A stretch of 64,000 nt of DNA from Bacillus pumilus (GCF_024498355.1 NZ_CP101833.1:3587604-3651603); one strand, 5' to 3'; counted from the stretch's first letter, positions 38,197 to 47,887 are shown. Program-made: numbers and translations. The notes: generated by a model not told the origin, from the letters alone.

Positions 38197-39051
38197 TTAA
38201 TGAATGTACATATCGCTGACAAGAATATCCTTAAGCACACTTGTTGGAATCGTGAATTCAACTACACCCATGTAACCAGGAGCCACATCATATTCATTAA
38301 AGGAAATCACCAATTTGCCTTTTGAATTGATATAGAAGCTTTGATCTAGCTGAATCTTCTTAAATGGGTCCATATCATCCTTGCCAATCCAGTAGATCTT
38401 GTTTGAATCCTCTTTCATCTGTTTCTTCATTTGTTCTTTAATATTTTCACTAATGACATCTATATACCGGTCATCTTTAAACAAGCTTGGTAATGTAATG
38501 AGTACATGGTTTTTCTTATCCACCGTATCATACGTCATTTCCTCTGCCGCAGAAGCCTGAGTCGTCACCTTGTATCGACCTAGTGAGAGAATTTGATCAT
38601 TGTTCGTTCTCACTTCATATCCACTCTCCACACTTAAATGACCATTTTTATAGCCCTTTGTTTCCTTTTCAAAATCTTGATACAGCTTTTTGTTTTCAGC
38701 TAAATATTTTTGATTCAGGCTGGCTTCTAATTTTCCGTCACCAAGACCCGATACGTGTGGTGTTTTAAGGTCAATATTCGTTCCTTGATCGCTCTTTTTA
38801 AATTCTGTGAAAGTCACAACCTTCACAAGCTCACCAATGACAGGTACCTCTGAAATCGCTCTTGCCGCCTGTGGGCTGACATTAACAGTCGTGACAAATA
38901 GAGCAGCTGCCGCAACAAGTCCGATGGTCCATTGCTGAAAGTGAGGTTTTTTATTTTTTCGTTTCAACGTCCGTTCAACCATGGCGTCATATTCCGGTGG
39001 AATAGGGATTTCTAAATATTCCTCTTTTAACTGTTCCAAATGCTTATCCAT
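38197..39051 (-). CDS. rsiV: RsiV-type anti-sigma factor
   Basis: The 284-residue protein has a cytoplasmic N-terminal sigma-binding segment (DKHLEQLKEEYLEIPIPPEY), one membrane helix (about residues 43-60) and an extracellular DUF4163/DUF3298 pair. This is RsiV of B. subtilis (285 residues), which holds SigV inactive and binds lysozyme directly, leading to its cleavage. The start follows the sigV stop with no gap, so the genes are coupled. The oatA gene that follows rsiV in B. subtilis is absent. Confidence 0.88.
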   Translation of the reverse strand: MDKHLEQLKEEYLEIPIPPEYDAMVERTLKRKNKKPHFQQWTIGLVAAAALFVTTVNVSPQAARAISEVPVIGELVKVVTFTEFKKSDQGTNIDLKTPHVSGLGDGKLEASLNQKYLAENKKLYQDFEKETKGYKNGHLSVESGYEVRTNNDQILSLGRYKVTTQASAAEEMTYDTVDKKNHVLITLPSLFKDDRYIDVISENIKEQMKKQMKEDSNKIYWIGKDDMDPFKKIQLDQSFYINSKGKLVISFNEYDVAPGYMGVVEFTIPTSVLKDILVSDMYIH

Positions 39052-39546
39052 TTATATTTCCTCCTGCGATAAATCTACTTTTAAAAGTCGTAACGCCTTA
39101 TATAATCTAGTTTTGATGGTGTTTTCGTTTTCTTCAAGAATATGAGCGATGTCCTCTAGTTTTAAATCTTCAAAGAATCTCAATATGATGATGACCCGAT
39201 ACATCTCAGGCAAATCCTCTATGGCCCGTCTGACATCTTGATCCTCATAGACATCTGATTCACCCTTTGATAAGAATTCGAGTGTGTCATCATCTGTCAC
39301 CTGCATCCGCTTCTTCTTTCGTAAAAAGTCTAGGGCAGCGTTCACCACGATTTTATAAAACCAGCTATGCATCTTGCTTGCATCCTCTAGCCGGTGAACA
39401 GATTTGAGTGCTTTATGAATCGCCTCTTGAACGACATCCATCGCATCTTCCGAGTTTTTGACATAGCTATAGGACAATCGATAAAAACTATGTTTATGCT
39501 CCATTACGTAATCCGCAAATTGATCATCAATCTTTCGTTTCTTCAT
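39052..39546 (-). CDS. sigV: ECF sigma factor, SigV type
   Basis: The 164-residue protein has region 2 (FYRLSYSYVKNSEDAMDVVQ), region 2.4-like SWFYKIVVNAALDFLRKKK and region 4 (LPEMYRVIIILRFFEDLKLE and a final helix-turn-helix). The region 4 sequence is almost that of B. subtilis SigV, which responds to lysozyme. AAGGAGCTC precedes the ATG. An ECF-type promoter upstream suggests autoregulation. It is paired with rsiV. Confidence 0.88.
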   Translation of the reverse strand: MKKRKIDDQFADYVMEHKHSFYRLSYSYVKNSEDAMDVVQEAIHKALKSVHRLEDASKMHSWFYKIVVNAALDFLRKKKRMQVTDDDTLEFLSKGESDVYEDQDVRRAIEDLPEMYRVIIILRFFEDLKLEDIAHILEENENTIKTRLYKALRLLKVDLSQEEI

Positions 39547-39599
39547 TTTACAAAGAGCTCCTTTATCTTAAATGCGCATCTGTTATTTCTTACAATGGA

Positions 39600-39628
39600 T
39601 AGACGCGCGCCTTTTGAAAATAGTTTGC
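39600..39628 (-). promoter_or_regulatory. Candidate ECF autoregulatory promoter of sigV
   Basis: The minus strand has -10 CGTCTA (39600-39605) and -35 GCAAAC (39623-39628) with a 17-bp spacer, about 55 bp upstream of sigV. CGTC at -10 and an AAC motif at -35 are typical of ECF sigma factors. Confidence 0.6.
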
Positions 39629-39672
39629 GCTTAGTTATTTTTTTAACATGTCATCGCATGTTCGTTTCTATA

Positions 39673-39704
39673 CAAAAAGAGCGAACCTGACGGGTTCACT
39701 CTTT
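39673..39704 (-). terminator. Terminator of the racemase-like gene
   Basis: The minus strand reads AAAGAGTGAACCC-GTCA-GGTTCGCTCTTTTTG. It overlaps the stop codon of the gene. Confidence 0.85.
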
Positions 39705-40355
39705 CAAAGCGGTTATTTTTTGATGAACAAACGATCTTAATGGAAAAAGCGGATGAATGATAGAGACGCCTGTCTCCCGCTCCACCTGTTGTGCAGCGTG
39801 AACCATCGAGAGCTGCATCACGCAAATGTCTCCGTTTTTTTGCTTCATACATCTTCTCAGCTGCTCCTTGATTCGATCCTCATAAGCCTGCATGTCACCG
39901 TTTAGGCAAAGATGAAAGACATCCTCCATCACAACAATGTCTGCTTCAATCTGTTTTCCCCGCTTTTGTGCATACGAATAAAGCCGATACATCGTTCCTT
40001 CCACTGTATCTGGGTTTGAAAACACAAGCTGAAGAGGCCCTTTTTTCTCACAAATCAGCTCAAACAACGGTTCATCTATCGGAACAATCGGTTGTTTGAA
40101 AAGGTGCTGCTGATCACCCATAGCCGCAATATATTGTGTACAGGTTAATAGGATGATATCGGCTTTCCTCTCTTGCATCAGTCTGTTGATCGCATAGGTT
40201 TGCTGCTTGTAATGATCAAAAGCGGGATCTTGTTTAGCGCGTTCCATAAATGATGAATCGACTGTGTGATGCAGCTCAAAAGCTGTATCACGAAAAATGT
40301 CTTCTATATAAGACATATTGGATGGATGTGCGTGAAGGCAGTGTAATCGAATCAT
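39696..40355 (-). CDS. Asp/Glu-racemase-like protein, function unknown
   Basis: The 219-residue protein resembles the Asp/Glu/hydantoin racemase superfamily: ADIILLTCTQY supplies one catalytic-type Cys near residue 70, followed by PIVPIDEPL. The region where the second Cys is expected reads CVMQLSMVHAA, with Ser in place of the usual Cys. A simple two-base racemase reaction is therefore doubtful. It is a single gene with its own terminator, divergent from the catalase. No known Bacillus gene name comes to mind. Confidence 0.65.
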   Translation of the reverse strand: MIRLHCLHAHPSNMSYIEDIFRDTAFELHHTVDSSFMERAKQDPAFDHYKQQTYAINRLMQERKADIILLTCTQYIAAMGDQQHLFKQPIVPIDEPLFELICEKKGPLQLVFSNPDTVEGTMYRLYSYAQKRGKQIEADIVVMEDVFHLCLNGDMQAYEDRIKEQLRRCMKQKNGDICVMQLSMVHAAQQVERETGVSIIHPLFPLRSFVHQKITALKE

Positions 40356-40460
40356 CAGGTTCGCTCCTCTTGAAAGTTTTCAATCATTATATCAATCCTT
40401 GTATGAAATAGGGAGCAACATGACCATATTGTTATTGAGAGATTGAAGGAGGGATTCTAC

Positions 40461-42050
40461 TTGAAAGAAGATCAACAGCCTAAACCATCTTCAGATTCAG
40501 AAGAAACTTTAACAAATCGACAAGGTCATCCGGTAACAGATAATCAAAACATGAGAACCGTTGGGAATAGAGGACCAACCACGCTTGAAAACTACGATTT
40601 CCTAGAGAAAATCAGTCATTTTGATCGTGAACGTATACCTGAACGAGTCGTTCATGCACGCGGTGCTGGAGCACACGGTTATTTTGAGGCCTATGGTACA
40701 TTCGGAGATGAACCCATCTCCACCTATACAAGAGCCAAATTATTTCAGGAGAAAGGGAAAAAGACCCCTGTCTTCGTTCGTTTTTCTTCTGTGATTCACG
40801 GCGGTCATTCGCCAGAAACATTGCGCGATCCTAGAGGGTTTGCGATCAAATTTTATACAGAAGAAGGAAACTGGGATCTAGTTGGAAATAACCTGAAAAT
40901 TTTCTTTATCCGAGATGCTTTGAAGTTCCCTGATTTGGTTCATGCCTTTAAGCCTGATCCTGTCACCAATCGTCAGGACGGCGAACGCATTTTTGATTTC
41001 GTCTCACAATCACCAGAAGCGACGCATATGGTGACATTTCTCTTTTCACCATGGGGCATTCCAGCGACATACCGCCACATGCAAGGATCGGGTGTCCATG
41101 CCTACAAATGGGTGAATCAAGATGGAAAAGCGGTGCTGGTCAAATATCACTTTGAACCGAAACAAGGCATTCGCAATTTGACCCAGGAACAGGCTCAAGC
41201 GATTCAGGGTGAAAACTTTAATCATGCCACACAGGATTTATATGAAGCGATTGAGCAAGGAGACCACCCTGAATGGGAGGTATATGCGCAGATCATGGAG
41301 GATGATGCACACCCTCATCTCGACTTTGACCCTCTTGATCCGACAAAGCTTTGGTACAAGGATGACTATCCATGGAAACCGATCGGACGAATGGTCTTAA
41401 ACAAAAATCCAGAAAATTATTTTGCAGAAGTCGAGCAGGTTGCCTTTGGGACTGGGGTTCTCGTAGACGGTCTCGATTTTTCAGATGATAAATTGCTGCA
41501 AGGACGCACCTTCTCCTACTCTGACACGCAGCGATATCGTGTGGGGCCAAACTATTTACAGCTGCCGATCAATGCTCCAAAAAAGCATGTCGCCACCAAT
41601 CAGCGGGATGGACAAATGGAATACCACGTCGATCAAGGAAAAGGGCAAAATCCCCATGTGAATTATGAGCCGTCTATCCTCGGTGGATTAAAAGAAGCGA
41701 AACAGGATGGAAAGGATCATTCACCTTTTGTCGAGGGTGAAGTCAAACGAGAATCCATTGAGCGCCCGAACAATTTCGGTCAAGCGGGAGAAACGTATCG
41801 CCGCTTCAATGATTGGGAGCGTGAGGAGCTGATTAAGAACTTAGTCAATACCCTTGCGACATGTCAAAAGGACATACAAGAGCAAATGATCGAAAACTTC
41901 ACAAAAGCAGACCCTGATTACGGAAAGCGTGTCGCTGACGGTTTAAAAGCCTTTAAACATGAGGAACCAAGCGGACCCATTGGCTCAACAGGCGCAGCTC
42001 AAGCCGTGAACGAAGCCATCAACAATAGCACACCTTCAGATCCTTATTAA
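40461..42050 (+). CDS. katX: Monofunctional heme catalase, KatX type
   Basis: The 529-residue catalase has the catalytic His65 in [14 protein letters not shown], the Asn/Phe region in [17 protein letters not shown] and the proximal heme Tyr359 in [10 protein letters not shown]. The small-subunit type and the C-terminal tail match Bacillus KatX, the spore catalase in B. subtilis; in the B. pumilus group KatX-type enzymes are also main vegetative catalases, from memory. The TTG at 40461 follows GAAGGAGGG; the TTG at 40443 would contain this site. No PerR box was seen upstream. Confidence 0.92.
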   Translation: MKEDQQPKPSSDSEETLTNRQGHPVTDNQNMRTVGNRGPTTLENYDFLEKISHFDRERIPERVVHARGAGAHGYFEAYGTFGDEPISTYTRAKLFQEKGKKTPVFVRFSSVIHGGHSPETLRDPRGFAIKFYTEEGNWDLVGNNLKIFFIRDALKFPDLVHAFKPDPVTNRQDGERIFDFVSQSPEATHMVTFLFSPWGIPATYRHMQGSGVHAYKWVNQDGKAVLVKYHFEPKQGIRNLTQEQAQAIQGENFNHATQDLYEAIEQGDHPEWEVYAQIMEDDAHPHLDFDPLDPTKLWYKDDYPWKPIGRMVLNKNPENYFAEVEQVAFGTGVLVDGLDFSDDKLLQGRTFSYSDTQRYRVGPNYLQLPINAPKKHVATNQRDGQMEYHVDQGKGQNPHVNYEPSILGGLKEAKQDGKDHSPFVEGEVKRESIERPNNFGQAGETYRRFNDWEREELIKNLVNTLATCQKDIQEQMIENFTKADPDYGKRVADGLKAFKHEEPSGPIGSTGAAQAVNEAINNSTPSDPY

Positions 42051-42055
42051 AAAAG

Positions 42056-42088
42056 AAAGAATGCAGCGGCGAGGCTGCATTCTTTTTG
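42056..42088. terminator. Bidirectional terminator between katX and the quinone-stress operon
   Basis: AAAGAATGCAGC and GCTGCATTCTTT pair perfectly, with TTG on one side and CTTTTTT on the other strand. Confidence 0.9.
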
Positions 42089-42098
42089 TATACATCTA

Positions 42099-42713
42099 TT
42101 AAACGTTTTGACCTTTTTTAATCCATTCTGCCACATTAACTGTACGTTTTGCCTGATGTTTCACAGCTGCTTCTGCATCCTCTTGGATTTTTCCATTTTG
42201 GTCAACAGTGACACTTACGCCATAAGGGTTGCCCCCTGCACCGTATAAGGAATCATCTGTGTATCCAGGAGCGGCAATAATGGCTCCCCAGTGGAACATC
42301 GTTGTATAAAGGCTCAGAATCGTCTGCTCCTGTCCGCCATTTGGATTTTGTGCAGATGTCATCGCACTTACTGCTTTGTTTGCCAATTTTCCTTGGAACC
42401 ACAGGCCACCTGTTGTATCTAAGAATTGCTTCATTTGAGCCGGCAAGTTACCGAAACGTGTCGGCATGCTAAAGATGATGGCATCCGCCCACTCTAAATC
42501 ACTCAATTGAACCTCTGGTACATCTTTTGTTTCGTCTAAATGTGCTTTCCATGCTGGATTTGATGCCACAACTGATTCTGGTGCCAATTCAGGAACCTTT
42601 AATACTTTGACCTCAGCGCCAGCTTCTGTTGCTCCAGCCTCAGCCCATTTCGCCATCTGATAGTTTGTACCTGTTGAACTATAATAAATAATCGCTAGTT
42701 TTACATGTTCCAT
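42099..42713 (-). CDS. wrbA: WrbA-type NAD(P)H:quinone oxidoreductase
   Basis: The 204-residue flavodoxin-fold protein has the FMN phosphate loop YYSSTGTNYQMAKW and the WrbA signature FSMPTRFGNLPAQMKQFLD, then FHWGAIIAAPGY. It reduces quinones by two electrons. The ATG at 42713 follows AAAGGAGCTGG; a GTG 18 codons upstream is also possible. It is the last gene of the mhqO-mhqD-wrbA unit, which fits removal of quinones and catechols. B. subtilis uses a different reductase (mhqN/azoR2) in its MhqR regulon. Confidence 0.88.
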   Translation of the reverse strand: MEHVKLAIIYYSSTGTNYQMAKWAEAGATEAGAEVKVLKVPELAPESVVASNPAWKAHLDETKDVPEVQLSDLEWADAIIFSMPTRFGNLPAQMKQFLDTTGGLWFQGKLANKAVSAMTSAQNPNGGQEQTILSLYTTMFHWGAIIAAPGYTDDSLYGAGGNPYGVSVTVDQNGKIQEDAEAAVKHQAKRTVNVAEWIKKGQNV

Positions 42714-42785
42714 TTGTTCCAGCTCCTTTTGTTTGGTTTGCCCAAAAAGCTTCTGTAAAAATCCCACCTGTATTCCCCACCTTAT

Positions 42786-43391
42786 TTAAAATTGACGACG
42801 ATACCATAAAGCCGCAGCATCGACTTCTTCTCTCGTTAACTGATGTCCACGATTTTCCCAATGAAGCGTAACGGATGCTCCCGCCTCTTGCAGTAATTGC
42901 TCCAGTTCCTGAGATTCCTCTGGACGGCACATTGGGTCATTTTCACCAGCTGCTATAAAGACTTGTTTCCCCGCTAATGAAGGCAATGAAACCCCGCGTC
43001 TTGGGACCATCGGGTGATGCAAGATAGCTCCTTTCAGCGCGTCTCCATAATGGAATAACAGGCTCCCCGCAATGTTCGCCCCATTGGAGTAGCCGATAGC
43101 TACCACATTGTGACGATCAAACCCATATTCAACTGCTGCTTCCCCGATGAATGTATATAGTTCCTTTGTACGCTCAATTAAATCTTGCTCATCAAAGACA
43201 CCCTCTGCCAAACGTCTGAAAAAACGCGGCATGCCGTTTTCTGACACATTTCCTCTCACACTAAGAACAGATGCGTCAGGATCTATCACCTCTGCAAGCG
43301 GCAATAAGTCATGTTCTGTACCGCCAGTTCCATGCAGTAATAAAAGGACAGGTCTTTGTTCATTCTTTCCTATTCGAAAAAGATGCTTCAT
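42786..43391 (-). CDS. mhqD: MhqD-like carboxylesterase/hydrolase
   Basis: The 201-residue alpha/beta-hydrolase has LLLLHGTGGTEHDL at the oxyanion site, nucleophile elbow AIGYSNGANIAGS, acid AAGENDPMC and final His in NRGHQLTREEV. It resembles B. subtilis MhqD, which is induced by methylhydroquinone. The ATG at 43391 overlaps the stop of the upstream dioxygenase (TGATG) and has the better spacing from GGAGATTC than the ATG three bases earlier. Confidence 0.88.
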   Translation of the reverse strand: MKHLFRIGKNEQRPVLLLLHGTGGTEHDLLPLAEVIDPDASVLSVRGNVSENGMPRFFRRLAEGVFDEQDLIERTKELYTFIGEAAVEYGFDRHNVVAIGYSNGANIAGSLLFHYGDALKGAILHHPMVPRRGVSLPSLAGKQVFIAAGENDPMCRPEESQELEQLLQEAGASVTLHWENRGHQLTREEVDAAALWYRRQF

Positions 43392-44341
43392 CATGAATCT
43401 CCTTTCCCTTTGATTTCTCTCACCTCCATTGGCAGCACAATTTGTTCAATCTGGCTGCGCTGCGCCTCATATTGCGGTGGCAGTTTCAATGCTTCACCCA
43501 TTGTTTCCACTGTTTCATCGTGTGCAAACCCTGGAGGATCGGTCGCAATTTCAAATAATATGCCGCCAAGCTCTCTAAAGTAAATGGCATTGAAGTAATT
43601 TCTGTCTTGCACAGGTGTCACTTGGTACCCGTTTTGTGCAATATGTCTTTGCCAATCTAATTGATCCTGATCATCTGTTGCTCTCCATGCAATATGATGT
43701 ACAACCCCAACACCCATACGTCCTCGTGTAACAGGTGTCACTTTCACATCAATCACATTGCCAATTGCACCGAACGAACGAAATCTCACATAGTCCTCTT
43801 CTGCTCCAACTCGTTCAAGTCCCATCGTTTGCTCTAACAGCTGCATCGTTTGTTCCGGCTGCGATGTTAATAACACAGCTCCGCCAAACCCCTTTATCGC
43901 TACATCTGATGTGACACCGTTAAATGTCCACTCATTTTGCTTTCCTTCCTTACGCTCTACAAGCTCAATCAATAAACCGTGTGGATCTTCAAATGAGAGA
44001 AAGGCTTCACCAAAGCGTTCAATGGTTTCATAAGAAATATCAAACTGCTTCAGACGTTCCTTCCAGAAAGAAAAAGCGCCTGTCGGGACAACATATGTTG
44101 TCACACCCACTTGACCTGCACCAATTTGCCCCTTTTGTGCGCCTGGCCAAGGGAAAAACGTCATAATGGTACCTGGAGATCCTCCTTCATTCCCAAAATA
44201 TAAGTGATATGTGCCTGGATCATCAAAATTGACGGTCTTCTTAACGAGACGTAATCCCAATACACCTGCATAAAAATCAACGTTCTCCTGAGGATGACCA
44301 ACAATTGCTGTAATATGGTGAATACCTTCTGTTTTCTTCAC
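43391..44341 (-). CDS. mhqO: MhqO-like ring-cleaving dioxygenase
   Basis: The 316-residue protein has two vicinal oxygen chelate modules with metal ligands in GIHHITAIVG, VHHIAWRA and LFEIATDPPGF. B. subtilis MhqO (312 residues) is a glyoxalase/extradiol-type dioxygenase that opens hydroquinone-derived rings. The GTG at 44341 is chosen because AGGAGG lies nine bases upstream; the in-frame ATGs before it overlap that site. It is the first gene of the operon and stands under an MhqR-like operator. Confidence 0.9.
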   Translation of the reverse strand: MKKTEGIHHITAIVGHPQENVDFYAGVLGLRLVKKTVNFDDPGTYHLYFGNEGGSPGTIMTFFPWPGAQKGQIGAGQVGVTTYVVPTGAFSFWKERLKQFDISYETIERFGEAFLSFEDPHGLLIELVERKEGKQNEWTFNGVTSDVAIKGFGGAVLLTSQPEQTMQLLEQTMGLERVGAEEDYVRFRSFGAIGNVIDVKVTPVTRGRMGVGVVHHIAWRATDDQDQLDWQRHIAQNGYQVTPVQDRNYFNAIYFRELGGILFEIATDPPGFAHDETVETMGEALKLPPQYEAQRSQIEQIVLPMEVREIKGKGDS

Positions 44342-44409
44342 TTCTAATGACCTCCTCATCATGAAGTAACAAACCTCTATTCATTATGACTTTGCTGACG
44401 TCTTTATAT

Positions 44410-44427
44410 TATCTCGAATTCGAGATA
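44410..44427. promoter_or_regulatory. MhqR-like operator, perfect 18-bp palindrome
   Basis: TATCTCGAATTCGAGATA is a perfect palindrome. On the minus strand a -35 TTGGTT and -10 GATAAT lie 17 bp apart and the palindrome occupies most of the spacer and the -10, so a bound repressor would block transcription of mhqO. The motif agrees with the MhqR (MarR family) operator of B. subtilis, from memory. Confidence 0.85.
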
Positions 44428-44447
44428 TTAAACCAAAAAAATATATT

Positions 44448-44465
44448 TATCTCGAATTAAGGATA
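44448..44465. promoter_or_regulatory. Second, imperfect MhqR-like site
   Basis: TATCTCGAATTAAGGATA keeps one half of the palindrome exactly and lies 38 bp from the first, centre to centre. Confidence 0.5.
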
Positions 44466-44735
44466 AGATGTTTTTAAATAAATGTCAACGATTTTTGTTT
44501 TTCTTTTAAAAAAGCAGATCCGCTTTGCAATTGGCTGACCTGCTTTTCCTTGAATTTTGGAGCATTTTTTCTTTTTTAAATAGCCTTCCGCTACCTGAAA
44601 CGCATCTTTTACCTTCACATTGACTTCATCATTCATTCTATCACGCTTTATAAATAATGATTCAATTGTTATGTATTCCATTTTAATATTTTATTGGTAA
44701 AATTATTGTAAAGGAAACTTTTTGGGGGAGATATT

Positions 44736-45203
44736 ATGGCTAATACATGCCCATACTGTGGCACAAATCTAAAAATGGAGACAGCTTTCTTTTTTTGTGA
44801 TTTTTGCGATATGAAATTACCACTAGATCAGATTCAGAAAGACGGAGAAAGAATCCAGATAAACAACAGAGAAATCATTTCTGCCTATCTTAATATGACA
44901 ACTCCAGAATTGATGACATTTTCAACATGGGAGCTAATACTTCTTTTAAAAGAAGCTAGAAAAGTAAGAACTTCCTTTTACAAAAGAAATTTTGAGTCAA
45001 AAATTTCCAAGTGCACTCAAGAAGGGGATGAATTACTGCAGTCATATAAACTATCTACCAAAAAAATGTATGTAATCGAAAATATACTTAAGGTTCGGCT
45101 AGGTTATATCCCAGCAAATCTAAATAAATCATTCCTCAACAATTATAAAAAAAATATAGAAAACCCTAAATATAAAGCAAAAATGCTGATATGGGAAACG
45201 TAA
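44736..45203 (+). CDS. Small zinc-ribbon protein, unknown function
   Basis: The 155-residue protein begins with a four-cysteine zinc ribbon (CPYCG at residues 5-9 and CDFC at about 22-25), followed by a basic helix-rich region of about 120 residues with no recognised domain. GGGGGAG precedes the ATG by six bases, so translation is likely. The gene is strikingly AT-rich compared with its ribosomal-protein neighbours, which suggests later arrival. It may bind nucleic acid, but this is inference from the ribbon only. Confidence 0.75.
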   Translation: MANTCPYCGTNLKMETAFFFCDFCDMKLPLDQIQKDGERIQINNREIISAYLNMTTPELMTFSTWELILLLKEARKVRTSFYKRNFESKISKCTQEGDELLQSYKLSTKKMYVIENILKVRLGYIPANLNKSFLNNYKKNIENPKYKAKMLIWET

Positions 45204-45293
45204 TTAATATATTTTCACTTGATCAGTTTAAACTTTTAATATCTTTAAAGCTATGCATTAAATAGTCAGCAATTATTCATTTTATTTACTTAA

Positions 45294-45324
45294 AAAAGCG
45301 AAGAGCTCAAGGCTCTTCGCTTTT
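45294..45324. terminator. Terminator of the rpsF-ssb-rpsR operon
   Basis: AAAAGCGAAGAGC and GCTCTTCGCTTTT form a 13-bp stem. On the minus strand it ends in TTTTTT, and it may also stop the plus-strand zinc-ribbon transcript. Confidence 0.9.
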
Positions 45325-45335
45325 AAGTCAACGAC

Positions 45336-45581
<246 letters not shown>

Positions 45582-45615
45582 TCACACCTTTCCTTTAGTC
45601 ATTTTTCCAGATCAA

Positions 45616-46158
45616 TTAGAATGGCAAATCATCATCGGAGATGTCAATCGGTTTACCATCATTCGCAAATGGGTCATCATTGAAGCTATTTCCCTGATTA
45701 CGATTTTGGTTGTTTTGATTGCCATATGGATTTTGATTTGGTTCATTTCCGAATGGATTCTGATCGTTTTGGCTACCGCCATAATACTGGCCTCCGCTAT
45801 TGCCACCGCCGCTGTATCCACCTGAACCAGCACCGCCGCTCTTAGGCTCAAGAAATTGAACACTTTCAGCTTGAACCTCTGTCACGAAGACACGCTGTCC
45901 TTGCTGATTTTCATAGTTTCTTGTCTGCAAACGACCGTCTACACCGGCAAGACTTCCTTTTTTCAAGAAATTAGCCACGTTCTCGGCTTGTCTTCTCCAA
46001 GTAACACAGTTAATGAAATCGGCTTCACGCTCTCCAGATTGATTCGTAAACGTACGATTCACAGCTAGAGTAAACGTGGCTACAGCCGCACCATTAGGCG
46101 TGTAGCGAAGCTCAGGGTCTTTTGTTAGTCTTCCGACCAATACAACACGGTTTAGCAT
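45616..46158 (-). CDS. ssbA: Single-stranded DNA-binding protein SsbA
   Basis: The 180-residue protein has the OB fold ([34 protein letters not shown]), a long Gly/Asn/Gln-rich linker and the acidic tip DISDDDLPF that recruits replication and repair partners. The linker is somewhat longer than in B. subtilis SsbA (172 residues). It lies between rpsF and rpsR. Confidence 0.98.
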   Translation of the reverse strand: MLNRVVLVGRLTKDPELRYTPNGAAVATFTLAVNRTFTNQSGEREADFINCVTWRRQAENVANFLKKGSLAGVDGRLQTRNYENQQGQRVFVTEVQAESVQFLEPKSGGAGSGGYSGGGNSGGQYYGGSQNDQNPFGNEPNQNPYGNQNNQNRNQGNSFNDDPFANDGKPIDISDDDLPF

Positions 46159-46194
46159 ATTGAAAGACCACCTTTAAATATATATTTCAATGAT

Positions 46195-46530
<336 letters not shown>

Positions 46531-46557
46531 AATAAATTATATTACTCACAATTGTAT

Positions 46558-46586
46558 ATTATAACAAATCACTTGGCCTATGACAA
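46558..46586 (-). promoter_or_regulatory. rpsF operon promoter
   Basis: The minus strand has -35 TTGTCA (46581-46586) and -10 TATAAT (46558-46563) exactly 17 bp apart, about 75 bp upstream of rpsF and just after the ychF stop. Confidence 0.85.
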
Positions 46587-46590
46587 GAAC

Positions 46591-47691
46591 TTATACATTA
46601 AAACGGAAATGAATGACGTCTCCATCTTTCACTTCGTATTCTTTACCTTCTAAACGAACTTTCCCTGCCTCTTTCGCAGCAGACATGCTTCCGCCAGCCA
46701 GTAAATCCTCATAAGCCACGGTTTCAGCACGAATAAATCCACGCTCGAAGTCAGTATGAATGATGCCGGCACATTCTGGCGCCTTCATTCCTTTTTTAAA
46801 TGTCCAAGCGCGTACCTCTTGTTCACCTGCTGTAAAATACGTAGCTAAGCCAAGAAGTGAATAAGACGCTTTGATCAGCTGATCTAGTCCTGATTCTTTG
46901 ATACCAAGCTCTTCAAGGAACATCTGCTTCTCTTCTCCTTCTAGCTCTGCAATTTCAGACTCGATCTTAGCACAAACGATGATCACTTCAGCGTTTTCGC
47001 CAGATGCAAACTCACGAATTTGCTGCACATATTCGTTGCCGTCCTGATCCGCTACTTCGTCCTCACTCACATTCGCTACATAAAGAACTGGTTTAGATGT
47101 GAGTAAATGAAGCTGTTTCACAAGCTTCTGCTGCTCATCTGTAAATTCTACAGATCTTGCCGATTTCCCAGCTTCAAATGCGTCCTTTAGCTTCGACAAA
47201 ATATCAAATTCAGCTACAGCTTCCTTGTCCTTTTGTTTCGCTAGCTTACTCACACGAGTCAAACGCTTTTCAACCGTTTCTAAATCAGCCAAAATCAATT
47301 CTAGATTAATGGTTTCGATATCTGATACAGGGTCAACCTTACCTGATACGTGTGTAATATTATCATCTGCAAAGGCTCTCACCACGTGACAGATCGCATC
47401 TACTTGGCGAATGTGCGAAAGAAATTTATTCCCTAAACCTTCACCTTTAGATGCACCTTTGACAATACCGGCAATATCAGTAAATTCAAAAGCAGTCGGA
47501 ACTGTCTTTTTTGGCTGCACCAATTCTGTTAGTTTTTGCAAACGCTCGTCTGGAACCTCTACAATTCCGACGTTTGGATCAATGGTACAAAACGGATAGT
47601 TAGCAGACTCCGCTCCAGCCTGTGTAATTGCATTAAATAGCGTTGACTTCCCGACGTTAGGTAAGCCAACAATACCAGCTGTTAAAGCCAT
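46591..47691 (-). CDS. ychF: Redox-regulated ATPase/GTPase YchF
   Basis: The 366-residue protein is an Obg-family NTPase with P-loop GLPNVGKSTLF (residues 8-18), EFTDIAGIVKGASKGEGLGN, a coiled-coil insert and the C-terminal TGS domain (EVRAWTFKKGMKAPECAG, DGDVIHFRFNV). It corresponds to B. subtilis YyaF at the same location. YchF binds ATP rather than GTP in studied cases and associates with ribosomes. Confidence 0.97.
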   Translation of the reverse strand: MALTAGIVGLPNVGKSTLFNAITQAGAESANYPFCTIDPNVGIVEVPDERLQKLTELVQPKKTVPTAFEFTDIAGIVKGASKGEGLGNKFLSHIRQVDAICHVVRAFADDNITHVSGKVDPVSDIETINLELILADLETVEKRLTRVSKLAKQKDKEAVAEFDILSKLKDAFEAGKSARSVEFTDEQQKLVKQLHLLTSKPVLYVANVSEDEVADQDGNEYVQQIREFASGENAEVIIVCAKIESEIAELEGEEKQMFLEELGIKESGLDQLIKASYSLLGLATYFTAGEQEVRAWTFKKGMKAPECAGIIHTDFERGFIRAETVAYEDLLAGGSMSAAKEAGKVRLEGKEYEVKDGDVIHFRFNV

Positions 47692-47887
47692 TCTTTCATC
47701 TCCTCTATATCAAACGTGCTCGTTATACTGCGTAATATGAACCTAGAGCAATTATAAGTAGGTTTACATGAAAAGACAAGCTAACCATCATGCATTTTCA
47801 ATAGAAGAAACAGCAACAAAAAGAGTAAATCAGAGCTCCAAAAGCAGAAATTGCACCTGTTTCTCCTGTACAATATACAAATTTAAT

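Noticed and set aside
44457..44681. A 74-codon minus-strand frame rich in Lys upstream of mhqO
   Set aside because: It runs through a hairpin with T-run (about 44507-44545) and into the MhqR-like site, has no good ribosome-binding site and shows no family pattern.
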